From NCBI GenBank assembly GCA_945898055.1, contig CAMDGV010000027.1:1-55777 (forward strand): a DNA stretch of 55,777 nt, read 5' to 3'. The translations under genes were made by a program, and so were the position numbers. Positions 7,496-16,065 of the stretch are shown one piece after another (the first letter of the stretch is position 1; each line of letters begins with the position of its first letter). The notes beneath the pieces are model-generated. The model saw only the letters and a program-made list of their open reading frames with translations. It did no database searches and was not told where the DNA came from. Source of the DNA: Akkermansia muciniphila. Its GTDB lineage: Bacteria > Verrucomicrobiota > Verrucomicrobiia > Limisphaerales > UBA9464.

Positions 7496-9490
7496 TCAGT
7501 TTTTCGAGATTGGGTTTGAACGTTGGATGAAGGAATCTGAGACGAGTAGCTCCAAGATCGCCACTTTGAGGCTGCCTTGGTCCTGGTGATAAGCACGCTC
7601 CATTTCGCGCAGAGTTCTGGCATCTCCGAGAGTTTCGTTCCGGCCGCAGAAGAAGCGAAACACGTGCCGAAGAAAAACTTGGTGGACCCGTTTCGAATCG
7701 GCGAGGCGATGCATCAATTCGACCGGATTGGCAACGGTTTCTCCATTCAATTCGCCGGCCGTGACGACCGGACGTTCCAGCTCGTTGGTCCGGTGCTTGC
7801 CCCAAAGGTCAAACTGCTCCAAGGGCAGCCCGAGGGGATCCATCCGCTGGTGACATTTCCAGCATTCTGCTTTGCGAACCACCTCCATTTTTTCTCTCAG
7901 TGTGAGCTTGGGATCCGATGGAAATCTCGCGTCCACTTCCACCGGGGTCTCTGGGATCACGCCTCCGAGGAGTTTGGTCTGAATCCATCGTCCGCGCTGA
8001 ATAGCCTGATTCTTCGTGTTGTCAGAAAAGGCAATCAGCCAGGCCGGATGCGTGAGGATGCCGGCGCGTTGGCCTTTGAAGTTGTGCCACTCGGGATCTT
8101 TCCGGAGGTCTTCCTTCTTCACGTTGTAGCACGTGTGATAAAAGCGGTGTCCATTGGCTTGATCCTGGTGCCATTTCGCAGCATTCGAATAATTGAACGC
8201 ACCCCGGACGCTATATTCGCTCGACGTGAGCAACTCCCTCACCACGTTTCGGTCTCGTTTGACAATGCGGGAGACGAATTTTTCCGCATCCTCAATGATC
8301 CACTCGGGCCGATATTGAAAAAGATCTTTGTCTTTGAACACGAAAGCGGCATCGCCATATTGAAAATATTCGGCCATGAAACGCAGAATGCGCTGATGCG
8401 CGGCCTCGTCATCAATCCACGGGCGGATCAGTTTCTTCAACTCGTTTCGATCTTTGGCATTGTATTCGAGGAGAGCTTTCACCCTTTGCGGAGTCGGCCC
8501 CGTCAGGTTGAGGGCCAGCCCTACCGCGTAAGCGTATTCAAGTGGCGCGAGATTAACGACTTCGCCCGCGGCTGACGCCATCGGTCCGACTTCGAATCGG
8601 AAGAGCGTCTCGGGTCGCAGGTAGGTTGCGGCGATCATCGTCTCATTGGCTATCTCGACGCTGGAGTCCGTCGCGGCATTCTGCTGGAGCGCCAGCAGCA
8701 GCCGACGTTCTGCGTCCGTCGGGTCTCGGTTGTAGAGTTTCTCAAACTGCTCGTCGAGCAGCCTGCTCCACTTGGCCTCGCCCGGCGGCAGGCTGTGGTA
8801 GTCGCGAAGGGAACCGGAGGTGAGTTGAGCCGCCGCCAATTCTTCGGCGAGCCTGATGAGAAGTTCAGTTTCCGTCAGGCCAAAGTCATGGATGCTGGAA
8901 AAATCCTTCAAATTATGTGCCGGACCCTTGTAAGGAAACGCGGGGTGCATGAGGCCCGACTGCGGGACGGGAAAAGTCGCGACCGGAACAAACTTGATGA
9001 CGTCTTGATCCGCGACTCGATTGACCCGCTCGGAAAAACTCTCCGGGCTGTAGCGCCAGAGGCGCCGCGCAGGGGGAGCCAATTGCTTGTCGATGAGCTC
9101 CGCCTCGAAGAGGGCTTCGTGATCCACATAATTGCCGTATCCCGGAAGGGATTTTTTATCAAGGGTCGTGGCTCCACTGGCGCTGATGGTCTGGCTCAGA
9201 AAAGCGAGCATCTGCTTACGAACTTCTTCTGGCGGCTGTTTTTCATCGTCCGGCGGCATTTCCCCTAGGTGCAACTGGTCGTAAACGGAGAGCAGCACCT
9301 CCCGTTCAAACGAGCCGTCGCGAAGGAAAGGAGCCAAGTTGATCTTGCCCTTCTGCTTTTTGTCATTGTGGCAATCGAAGCAGTAGGTCTGAACGAACTC
9401 ACGAGCAGCAACAACAGGCGAGGTAGGCTTGGCGCCCTCGGCGAGGGCAAGCCCAGCAAGAAAAAAGAATGCGATCGAGATTATACGCAT
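7496..9490 (-). CDS. Secreted DUF1592/DUF1588-type cytochrome c domain protein
   Basis: A 664-residue protein with a signal peptide (1 to about 18) and a c-type heme motif C37-F-D-C40-H41 in a planctomycete cytochrome module (ending LHLGEMPP). Next follow DUF1587 (YGNYVDHEALF), DUF1595 and DUF1592 (the central RPETLFRFEVG and YAYAVGLALNLTGPTP). DUF1588 carries a second CxxCH (ECWKCHQRMDPLGLPLEQFD) and DUF1585 closes the protein. This domain order is diagnostic of the large extracytoplasmic heme proteins of Planctomycetes and Verrucomicrobia, usually linked to polymer degradation, though their chemistry is not established. It is the first gene of the minus-strand operon with DUF1552 and DUF1080. 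Confidence 0.9.
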   Translation of the reverse strand: MRIISIAFFFLAGLALAEGAKPTSPVVAAREFVQTYCFDCHNDKKQKGKINLAPFLRDGSFEREVLLSVYDQLHLGEMPPDDEKQPPEEVRKQMLAFLSQTISASGATTLDKKSLPGYGNYVDHEALFEAELIDKQLAPPARRLWRYSPESFSERVNRVADQDVIKFVPVATFPVPQSGLMHPAFPYKGPAHNLKDFSSIHDFGLTETELLIRLAEELAAAQLTSGSLRDYHSLPPGEAKWSRLLDEQFEKLYNRDPTDAERRLLLALQQNAATDSSVEIANETMIAATYLRPETLFRFEVGPMASAAGEVVNLAPLEYAYAVGLALNLTGPTPQRVKALLEYNAKDRNELKKLIRPWIDDEAAHQRILRFMAEYFQYGDAAFVFKDKDLFQYRPEWIIEDAEKFVSRIVKRDRNVVRELLTSSEYSVRGAFNYSNAAKWHQDQANGHRFYHTCYNVKKEDLRKDPEWHNFKGQRAGILTHPAWLIAFSDNTKNQAIQRGRWIQTKLLGGVIPETPVEVDARFPSDPKLTLREKMEVVRKAECWKCHQRMDPLGLPLEQFDLWGKHRTNELERPVVTAGELNGETVANPVELMHRLADSKRVHQVFLRHVFRFFCGRNETLGDARTLREMERAYHQDQGSLKVAILELLVSDSFIQRSNPISKN

Positions 9491-9630
9491 AATTGGAAGG
9501 TCTGTTGTTCATTAACTGAACTGATAGAAAGTTGCTGTCTGGACGCTCCTCAGGGCAGGGAGAATTGCCTTTGGGTCGGGTTCATTAGCGGTCACACTGC
9601 CATTTTGTGAGCCGTTGCCAAGATTCGCTT

Positions 9631-9665
9631 TTCCACTCCACGCCAGAAAAGCAATTTCTTATCAA
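9631..9665 (-). repeat. Dispersed motif, copy 3
   Basis: Minus-strand reading TTGATAAGAAATTGCTTTTC continues to a GTGGAGTGGAA tail like that of copy 1. The region 9491-9839 holds no gene I can support; this motif is its only recognisable content. Confidence 0.5.
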
Positions 9666-9839
9666 TAATTCAGCGACCCCCGAAGGCCAGACCCGGAGGC
9701 AGCAGCTGACGCAAGAGCCGAACCGAGCGCTCATCGCCGACGGTAATTGGGGGTGTCGTCGTTTTGCAGGAGAAAGATAGGAAATCCCGCGAGCATTTCG
9801 TGAAAAACGCGGCGGAACTTTGTAAATTAGAGCGGTCGC

Positions 9840-9869
9840 GAACTATGGGGCAGGCTACCTATTCCTCGG
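9840..9869 (+). repeat. Isolated copy of the minisatellite unit
   Basis: GAACTATGGGGCAGGCTACC followed by TATTCCT is identical to the core of the tandem array that starts about 300 bases downstream. It lies on the other side of the IS66 remnant, so unit copies flank the remnant. Confidence 0.7.
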
Positions 9870-9951
9870 TGAGGGTGCGGAAGCTGCTTTCTTGTCGTTT
9901 CACGACATCGAGGGCGCCATACCCCGAGGGCGGACGGAGCGATCCGAGATC

Positions 9952-10137
9952 CTACGCTCGGGCGGGCTTTCGATAATTCCACGGCAGCCAGCGGCTGGGA
10001 TGGGCGGCCACCGCCTCCGAGTTGCACGCCAGCGCCAGCAGGTACTCGAAGGGGATGGCCCCGCTGCTCCGACAGGTTTGAATCAGGCTCATAAAGATGT
10101 CCCCCACCTTCGCGCCGTTGACCGTTTCATAACCCAT
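9952..10137 (-). pseudogene. IS66 family transposase, C-terminal remnant
   Basis: On the minus strand about 61 residues read ETVNGAKVGDIFMSLIQTCR, then IPFEYLLAL and RWLPWNYRK before the stop. This is the conserved C-terminus of IS66 (TnpC-type) transposases: the VGDLFMSLIHTC and PFEYL segments and the final WLPWNY. The rest of the transposase, its catalytic DDE core and the accessory tnpA/tnpB genes are absent. The reading frame is cut off upstream exactly where the tandem repeat array begins, so the array or a deletion at its edge replaced the rest of the element. Confidence 0.8.
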
Positions 10138-10145
10138 GGTGGTGT

Positions 10146-10536
10146 GAACTATGGGGCAGGCTACCTATTCCTACAGTGGGGCCATGAACTATAGGGCAGG
10201 CTACCTATTCCTACGGTGGGGCCATGAACTATGGGGCAGGCTACCTATTCCTACGGTGGGCCATGAACTATGGGGCAGGCTACCTATTCCTACGGTGGGG
10301 CCATGAACTGTTGGGCAGGCTACCTATTCCTAATGGTGGGGCCATGAACTATGGGGCAGGCTACCTATTCCTACGGTGGGGCCATGAACTATTGGGCAGG
10401 CTACCTATTCCTATGGTGGGGCCATGAGCTATTGGGCAGGCTACCTATTCCTATGGGGGGCCATGAACTATTGGGCAGGCTACCTATTCCTATGGGGGCC
10501 ATGAACTATGGGGCAGGCTACCTATTCCTATGGGGA
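10146..10536 (+). repeat. Minisatellite: 10 tandem copies of a 38-41 bp unit
   Basis: The unit core is GGGGCAGGCTACCTATTCCT, followed by a G-rich spacer (ACGGTGGGGCC or variants) and ATGAACTAT. I count ten copies in direct orientation. Core bases are nearly invariant, while the spacer varies in G-run length (38 to 41 bp) and the first G of the core is T in several copies. The array is open in several frames but contains no recognisable protein. Isolated copies lie at 4839 and 9840. I see no long dyad in the unit, so it is not an obvious REP palindrome or a CRISPR array (there are no unique spacers). Confidence 0.92.
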
Positions 10537-10595
10537 TGCTAGATAAAAAGGGCGGGTGGTCGGGTATTAGGCAAGCGAGGCCGTCTGGCTCCTTG

Positions 10596-10615
10596 TAGAA
10601 CGAGGTTCTATTTTT
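10596..10615 (+). terminator. Small hairpin with T-run
   Basis: TAGAAC pairs with GTTCTA across a GAG loop and is followed by TTTTT. The 6-bp stem is short and A/T rich, so it is a weak intrinsic terminator at best. It would insulate the ThuA-like gene from the repeat array. Confidence 0.45.
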
Positions 10616-10641
10616 GGCCTGTCGTTTGCGTCGAATTAAAG

Positions 10642-10661
10642 AATCTAGAACAATCTAGAAC
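10642..10661 (+). promoter_or_regulatory. Perfect 10-bp tandem repeat upstream of the ThuA-like gene
   Basis: AATCTAGAAC occurs twice head to tail, one helical turn apart, 46 bases before the ATG at 10708. That spacing is typical of a regulator bound on one face of the helix. No regulator can be named. Confidence 0.35.
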
Positions 10662-10707
10662 AAACGCTGGCCTGCATTGCTCCGGAGTTGCACCATCCCA
10701 AAATTCC

Positions 10708-11577
10708 ATGAAACGAATTATTCTTTCATTGAGCGCTTTATGCCTCGCGGCTTCGACTCTCTTAGCAGCCGACAAATCCATCATTTTAATTGCGGGTACC
10801 CCAAGTCATGCGCCAGGCGATCATGAGTTTCGGGCTGGATCTATTCTCTTGGCGGGTTGCCTGAATCAGTTGCCTGGCATCCACGCTACCGTAGTGAGTA
10901 ATGGTTGGCCCTCAGATGTCAGTCTTCTTAAATCCGCGGATGGGATCGTGGTTTTTTCCAACGGAGGTCAATCGCATCCTGCGATTAAACCGGATCGCCT
11001 TAAATTGATGAACGAACTTTCGGCCCGTGGCGTGGGCATTGGGACGGCGCATTATGGGGTCGAGGTTCCTGCCGGTGATCCGGGCTTTGCTATGCTCGAC
11101 TGGACGGGTGGATACTTTGAAATGTTTTGGAGTGTAAACCCTACTTGGACAGCTGACTTTAAATCAATTCCCATACATCCGGTGACTCGGGGCGTGAAGC
11201 CTTTCTCCATTTACGACGAGTGGTATTATCATATGCGATTTACCCCGGATCGTCGCGGTATTACGCCGATTCTCTCAGTGGTGCCATCCGCTGAAACACT
11301 GAATAGGCCTAATGGCCCACATAGCGGCAATCCCTTCGTTCGAGCAGATGTCGCAAAAGGCGAACCGCAGGTGCTGATGTGGACCTATGACCGACCTAAT
11401 GGAGGTCGCGGGTTCGGCTTTACCGGGGGGCATTATCATAAGAATTGGGGCGAACCCAATTTTCGCCGAATCGTTCTCAATGCTCTCCTTTGGATCGCCA
11501 AGGTGGAAGTGCCTGAGGGCGGTGTTCAATCGACGGTGACCCCTCTGCAACTTTCCGCAAATCTTGATCCTAAGTGA
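10708..11577 (+). CDS. Secreted ThuA-domain protein
   Basis: A 289-residue protein with a clear signal peptide (MKRIILSLSALCLAASTLLA, cleavage near residue 20). A ThuA-like domain follows, with the characteristic LIAGTPSHAPGDHEFRAG start, ADGIVVFSNGGQSHP in the middle, GIGTAHYGVEVP, and the C-terminal RGFGFTGGHYHKNW and NALLWIA. ThuA has a class I glutamine-amidotransferase-like fold without the usual catalytic Cys. It was first linked to trehalose utilisation, and secreted forms are very common in this group of bacteria beside sugar-processing genes. It lies 37 bases before a P-type ATPase gene on the same strand; the two may be cotranscribed without sharing a function. Confidence 0.9.
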   Translation: MKRIILSLSALCLAASTLLAADKSIILIAGTPSHAPGDHEFRAGSILLAGCLNQLPGIHATVVSNGWPSDVSLLKSADGIVVFSNGGQSHPAIKPDRLKLMNELSARGVGIGTAHYGVEVPAGDPGFAMLDWTGGYFEMFWSVNPTWTADFKSIPIHPVTRGVKPFSIYDEWYYHMRFTPDRRGITPILSVVPSAETLNRPNGPHSGNPFVRADVAKGEPQVLMWTYDRPNGGRGFGFTGGHYHKNWGEPNFRRIVLNALLWIAKVEVPEGGVQSTVTPLQLSANLDPK

Positions 11578-11614
11578 TCGCCTTGGACTCCTGAACTAAG
11601 GAGGGTCTCTTTCT

Positions 11615-14389
11615 GTGGCTGACATCCTGAATCGGGAGGGGGGCAACCGCTGTGGGTACTGCGCTGCTCCACTGCCGGCGGAGGCTCTTTCGACACCCCA
11701 AAATAGTTCGCTCTTTTGTTGTTATGGATGCCGAATCCTCGGTGAGCATCCTGCTCATTTTCAAGATCCAAACCGCGTTGTAACCCTCGATGGCTCGGGA
11801 TCGTCGCCTTGGTTTCGGATCGGCCTTGGGGCTGTCATTGCCAGCCAAACGATGGTCTACGGATTCGCCCTCAATCTTTCTCAACCTGACGGATCCATTC
11901 GCCTTCTTTTACATGGCGCTCTGATGGCCTCCGCTCTGGCTGTTGGCGCAATCCTTGGCTGGCCTCTGGCAAGGGCCTCTTGGGATTGCGCCTGCCGACG
12001 CACTGTCGGCGTTGAGTACTTGTTTCTTTCCGGTGTCCTCGGGGCCTTTGCCGCTTCTGTCTGGTCTAGCATTACTGGGATCGGTGCTGTTTATTACGAG
12101 GTCGTCGCCGTCTTATTGACCGTTTATACTGCGGGCAAAAGTTTAACTGCGACCGCCCGCCGGAAGGCTTTAGCCGAAACAGATCGCCTCCGCCAAACTT
12201 TCGCTAGCGCGCGCCGTGAAGATGGACGCCAAGTGCCAGTGACCGAAATCATCGCTGGCGATTGTCTGCTCGTCAGACCCGGCGAACCCATTTCGGTCGA
12301 CGGTAAGGTTTTGTCAGGTACCGCCTTTGTGAGGGAATCGCCTCTAACGGGTGAACCAGGGCCGGTCGTCAAACGACTCGGTGATACCGTTTTAGCAGGT
12401 AGTTTCTCAGAAGATGGCGAACTACGGATTGAGGCCTTAATAGACGGACGATCGCGTCGAATTGATCGTCTCTTGGATCAGATGGAATCGGCCAGGGGAT
12501 CGCTCTTGGGTACCCGAGCACAAGGGGAGGCTGACCGTCTTGCCGCTTGGTTCCTGCCCATTGTTCTTCTGACCTCGATCGGCACCTTTATTTTCTGGGG
12601 TCTTCAAGGGAACTGGCGCCCCGGTTTGTTTCATTCTCTTTCTGTCCTGCTGGTTGCCTGTCCCTGTGCTCTTGGGTTAGCCACTCCCTTGGGCCTCTGG
12701 CAAGCCCTCGCCACTCTTGCCGCCCACGGTGTGGTTGTTCGTGAGGCTGCTACGGTGGAGCGTCTAGCTGAAATCAATCGAGTCGTTTTCGATAAGACAG
12801 GAACCCTCACCGAAAGTGCGATGTCGCTGCTCGATTTTGTTGCGGTGGATCCAGAGCGACGCCAAGAACTTTTTGCTGGGGTCGTCGCGATTGAAGCCCG
12901 GAGTCGGCATCCCATCGCGCGCGCGTTTCAAAATTATCAGAGGGATGATGTTCCGCTTCCTGCGGTCCATGACTTCCGCGTTACTCCAGGTTGTGGCATT
13001 GAGGCTGAGCTAAGCGGGGTTGGAGCCGAGGGAATTCGGCAGAGTTGGCGGGTTGGGACGATTGATTGGATTTGTGGATCTGTCGAAAAGGCCGAGAAAA
13101 TCCGTTGCGAACTCCTTTGCCAAGCGATTCCGTGCTCCACAGAAATTTGGGTTTCTGTGGGAGGTGCTCCTGTCGCTATGGCCCGGGTCCGCGAGCAGAT
13201 TCGCGATTCGGTTAAGGATCTCATTGATCCCTTGCGACACTTAGGGTTATCGATCCAAATTCTTTCAGGCGATCGGCCTGACCGAGTGGGTACAACCGTA
13301 GACGCTTTAGATCGAACGATTCCGTGGGAGGGAACTCTCACTCCGGAAGGCAAAGCGTCTCGAATTCGTGTTCTGCAAGAGGGTGACGGTCGCGTGCTCT
13401 TCGTGGGGGATGGTTTAAATGATGGCCCAGCGCTGAGAGAAGCCTATGTGGGAATGGCCTTGGCGGAGGGAGACGCACTGACTCGGGAGGCTGCAGATGC
13501 TATTATTTGCGGTAATGATCTTCGACGCGTCGTCTTCGTACTGACCTTGGCTCGGCAGGTTCGGAATTCCATTCGCAGCAACCTGCTTTTTGCCACTGTT
13601 TACAATGGACTGGGCATGCTCCTAGCCGCCACTGGGCATTTACATCCGGTGGCAGCGGCGTTGCTAATGGCGGGAAGCAGTGCGGTAGTTGGGTGGCGTG
13701 CGTGGCGACACTCCGATTGCCTTCCATCGATTGCCATCCAATCGCCTCGTTTTCCTTGGATGTTGACCGCCACCTTAGCTCTGCAAGTTCCTATGCTGAC
13801 CTTGCTGGGAAACCTTCCCTTGCAGCAGGTCGCCACCCTAACTCTCGGGTTTAGTTGTCTCATTTGGGCTAGTATTGTCTGGAGAAGGCGCCTGAAATTT
13901 TCGCTTGATGGCGCTGGGAGCACGTTTATCGAGATGACTTTCTCGATGCTGGGTCCTTCGAGTTTGGGAATGTTGATTGGTTGGTGGGTAGAGGTAGATT
14001 TCGGGCCGGTAATGCGAGAGGGGCACTGTCTCTGCTGTGGAGGGATGGGGCTAACTGAAGGGGGATGGAAAGTGCCTTGGATGGCTCTAGGAATGATCGC
14101 CGCTGGGTTGCCTGGAATGTGGTTGGGATTGTCCCGATGGGGTAGTTTTTTCGGTCGATGGCCTGCTCTTGGATTGGTCGCCGCAGGCATGGTCTTGGGA
14201 ATGAATTGGGGCGCTATTAAGGTCCTCGAATGGATGGGCCCGAGGCACCCTTGGCAGTTTACTGGAGCTTTTCTTGGAATGATCTGCGGTATGTTACTAG
14301 GAATGGGCTTCAGTTGTGCTTTAGCCGAGGCAGGCAAGTCAATGCCCCTGAATCGCACGACTAAAATAGTCGGAAAGCAGACGAGCTAG
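11615..14389 (+). CDS. Heavy-metal (copper-type) P1B ATPase with C-terminal membrane extension
   Basis: A 924-residue membrane pump. The N-terminus has a CcoI/FixI-like cysteine cluster (C13-x2-C16 and C35-C36-x2-C39) but no HMA copper-binding domain. The P1B core follows: the LTGEP actuator loop, the metal-site CPC at 349-351, the phosphorylation motif D393-KTGT, SRHP, and the hinge GDGLND at 598-603. CPC pumps carry Cu(I) or similar ions across the inner membrane, and the CcoI branch supplies copper to cbb3 oxidase. No cco genes lie in the window. After the last normal TM pair (about 700) an extra 180 or so residues add further hydrophobic helices and a HCLCCGG segment that I cannot assign. 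The GTG start is fixed by AAGGAGGG at 11598, 9 bases upstream. Confidence 0.88.
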   Translation: MADILNREGGNRCGYCAAPLPAEALSTPQNSSLFCCYGCRILGEHPAHFQDPNRVVTLDGSGSSPWFRIGLGAVIASQTMVYGFALNLSQPDGSIRLLLHGALMASALAVGAILGWPLARASWDCACRRTVGVEYLFLSGVLGAFAASVWSSITGIGAVYYEVVAVLLTVYTAGKSLTATARRKALAETDRLRQTFASARREDGRQVPVTEIIAGDCLLVRPGEPISVDGKVLSGTAFVRESPLTGEPGPVVKRLGDTVLAGSFSEDGELRIEALIDGRSRRIDRLLDQMESARGSLLGTRAQGEADRLAAWFLPIVLLTSIGTFIFWGLQGNWRPGLFHSLSVLLVACPCALGLATPLGLWQALATLAAHGVVVREAATVERLAEINRVVFDKTGTLTESAMSLLDFVAVDPERRQELFAGVVAIEARSRHPIARAFQNYQRDDVPLPAVHDFRVTPGCGIEAELSGVGAEGIRQSWRVGTIDWICGSVEKAEKIRCELLCQAIPCSTEIWVSVGGAPVAMARVREQIRDSVKDLIDPLRHLGLSIQILSGDRPDRVGTTVDALDRTIPWEGTLTPEGKASRIRVLQEGDGRVLFVGDGLNDGPALREAYVGMALAEGDALTREAADAIICGNDLRRVVFVLTLARQVRNSIRSNLLFATVYNGLGMLLAATGHLHPVAAALLMAGSSAVVGWRAWRHSDCLPSIAIQSPRFPWMLTATLALQVPMLTLLGNLPLQQVATLTLGFSCLIWASIVWRRRLKFSLDGAGSTFIEMTFSMLGPSSLGMLIGWWVEVDFGPVMREGHCLCCGGMGLTEGGWKVPWMALGMIAAGLPGMWLGLSRWGSFFGRWPALGLVAAGMVLGMNWGAIKVLEWMGPRHPWQFTGAFLGMICGMLLGMGFSCALAEAGKSMPLNRTTKIVGKQTS

Positions 14390-14434
14390 CGAGTTGATGA
14401 CAAGATTGGGAGTCTTTCGATCGGCAGGCAACGG

Positions 14435-16012
14435 CTACCGTTGGACCACAAATCCAGCATCAGCCCAGTCACCAAAATCTTCTCGAGACCCATTGCCCGC
14501 ATCCATCGCGATTAAGCTCAATCGTTTAGCTCCGGACGGGATTGGGACATTGAAGTGCCAGGCCGCTGTTTTTATCCGCATCACTGGACTGACCGCCGCC
14601 TCCTGGCCATCGATCAGTACTTTGAAAACGATGCTAGGAAATTGAGCAAGGTTGGATCCGTTGCTGATATCGACCACATTTTCGTCGGCACCTGCTAAAC
14701 CCACAAAACGTCGAAATTCAGGACGAATCTCATAGACGACCTCGCAAGGAGCATGCACGCCCAAGCCGTGGGTATAGGTAGACCGATTGATTTTGAGTGG
14801 TTTACCCAAATTGGATCGATCCACCTGCGGTGATTGCGTGGCACCAGAATAACGAGGAGTCCCGCCGTGGGTGTGACCAAACCCAACACTTCGCATTGGC
14901 TTCAAATCTCCAATGAAGACATCTGGCTGGGGCGGCTTGGGATTATTTTTAGCGAAATTACCCTCGGATTCTAAACAGACTGCGCGCCCCTTGTGAAAAG
15001 CAGATACTCGGATTGCGGTTGTTTCCTTTACTTGAAACGGGCCGGTGTAGCGGATCGATTTCGCCGTGGGCACCGATCCATCCATCGTGTAGCAAATCTC
15101 CGCGTCCGGTTCCAAGGGGGCGGTCAAGGTCACTGTTATGGGTTGTTCGAAAAGGTGAGGACGTAGACGCGTACCCCAAGGAGCGATACGGACAGGATCA
15201 ACGACCCAAGATGAATTCCATTTCCCTAACCGAGCCAGTTCTTCCTGTAAATGAATGGTCGGGGCGAGATGCTTTTCAAAATGTTCCACGACCTGTTCCG
15301 TATTGAGGTCGGGAGTAAAATTTCGAGCAGGATCATAGCCAGGATGGGCATCAGTCATGTCGCGCGCCAAAACACACTGGAGTCCCGCTGACTTCATCGC
15401 TTTCAGTCCCATTGGCTTTCCTAACAAACAAACCTGAGTATGAAAACCCACATAGATCAAATGAGTTAGTCCGTACTTTTGGCAAAGCGCGTACACTTCG
15501 GACTGCGTGTCGGGCATCCAATCATTGGGGCCAATAATCAACTCCGGATGCATTCCATCCCATCCGAAATTTCCGCCACACCGCTCTCGCCCGCAGGCGC
15601 AACCACCGGCATCGGGTACCGGTGGGCACGTTACATTGATAACGTTGGGAACAGTCACCGTGGGAAGAGTAAACACCGCGTCCCGTTGGGGGTAGCCTAC
15701 GTAATTATCCACGACGTCGCTGGGGCAGAGAAACACCGGCATTCCCAGTTCACGCGCGGCGGCCAGTGCCTTGTTGATTCTAGGAACAAAGGCATCCACG
15801 CGCATGGTGGCAGTCTTGCACCAATGATAATTCCATACATCCACCGCAATGACCCCAATCCGCTTCGAATCCACACTTTCATGAGTAAGCCCCACCTTGC
15901 CGCTAATAGGGTCTCGGGTTTGCAGGGTCCAATTGATCGGCACCGCTGTTGCGGTGAAAGCGAGCGCGCTTAGAAGCCCGATCGTCAGCAGGAACTGGGG
16001 TAACTTTGGCAT
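14435..16012 (-). CDS. Secreted isochorismatase-like hydrolase with chitobiase-C and NPCBM domains
   Basis: A 525-residue protein with a signal peptide (about 1-23). The isochorismatase-like cysteine hydrolase domain spans about 50-250, with Asp58 in GVIAVDVW and a candidate nucleophile Cys195 in GFHTQVCLLGKP. A CHB_HEX_C-type segment follows (ICYTMDGSVPTAKSIRYTGP). The C-terminal NPCBM carbohydrate-binding domain contains INRSTYTHGLGVHAPCEVVY and FVGLAGADENV. The isochorismatase fold hydrolyses amides or ethers, and the extra domains point to a carbohydrate-bound extracytoplasmic substrate. The combination fits PVC-group secretomes. The insert CACGRERCGG at about 138-147 is Cys-rich and could hold a metal. 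It is convergent with the P-type ATPase gene (45-base gap) and 53 bases downstream of the metalloprotease gene. Confidence 0.83.
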   Translation of the reverse strand: MPKLPQFLLTIGLLSALAFTATAVPINWTLQTRDPISGKVGLTHESVDSKRIGVIAVDVWNYHWCKTATMRVDAFVPRINKALAAARELGMPVFLCPSDVVDNYVGYPQRDAVFTLPTVTVPNVINVTCPPVPDAGGCACGRERCGGNFGWDGMHPELIIGPNDWMPDTQSEVYALCQKYGLTHLIYVGFHTQVCLLGKPMGLKAMKSAGLQCVLARDMTDAHPGYDPARNFTPDLNTEQVVEHFEKHLAPTIHLQEELARLGKWNSSWVVDPVRIAPWGTRLRPHLFEQPITVTLTAPLEPDAEICYTMDGSVPTAKSIRYTGPFQVKETTAIRVSAFHKGRAVCLESEGNFAKNNPKPPQPDVFIGDLKPMRSVGFGHTHGGTPRYSGATQSPQVDRSNLGKPLKINRSTYTHGLGVHAPCEVVYEIRPEFRRFVGLAGADENVVDISNGSNLAQFPSIVFKVLIDGQEAAVSPVMRIKTAAWHFNVPIPSGAKRLSLIAMDAGNGSREDFGDWADAGFVVQR

Positions 16013-16065
16013 GAGGATATTTGAAAGAATACAGCATTACTCAACGATCGCGCCAGCCCAAAGAC

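Noticed and set aside
9666-9780. Possible C-terminal fragment on the minus strand ending near dispersed motif copy 3
   Set aside because: About 35 residues without any family resemblance; cannot be supported as a gene remnant.
10146-10536. CRISPR array
   Set aside because: The units are directly adjacent with near-identical sequence throughout; there are no unique spacers and no cas genes.
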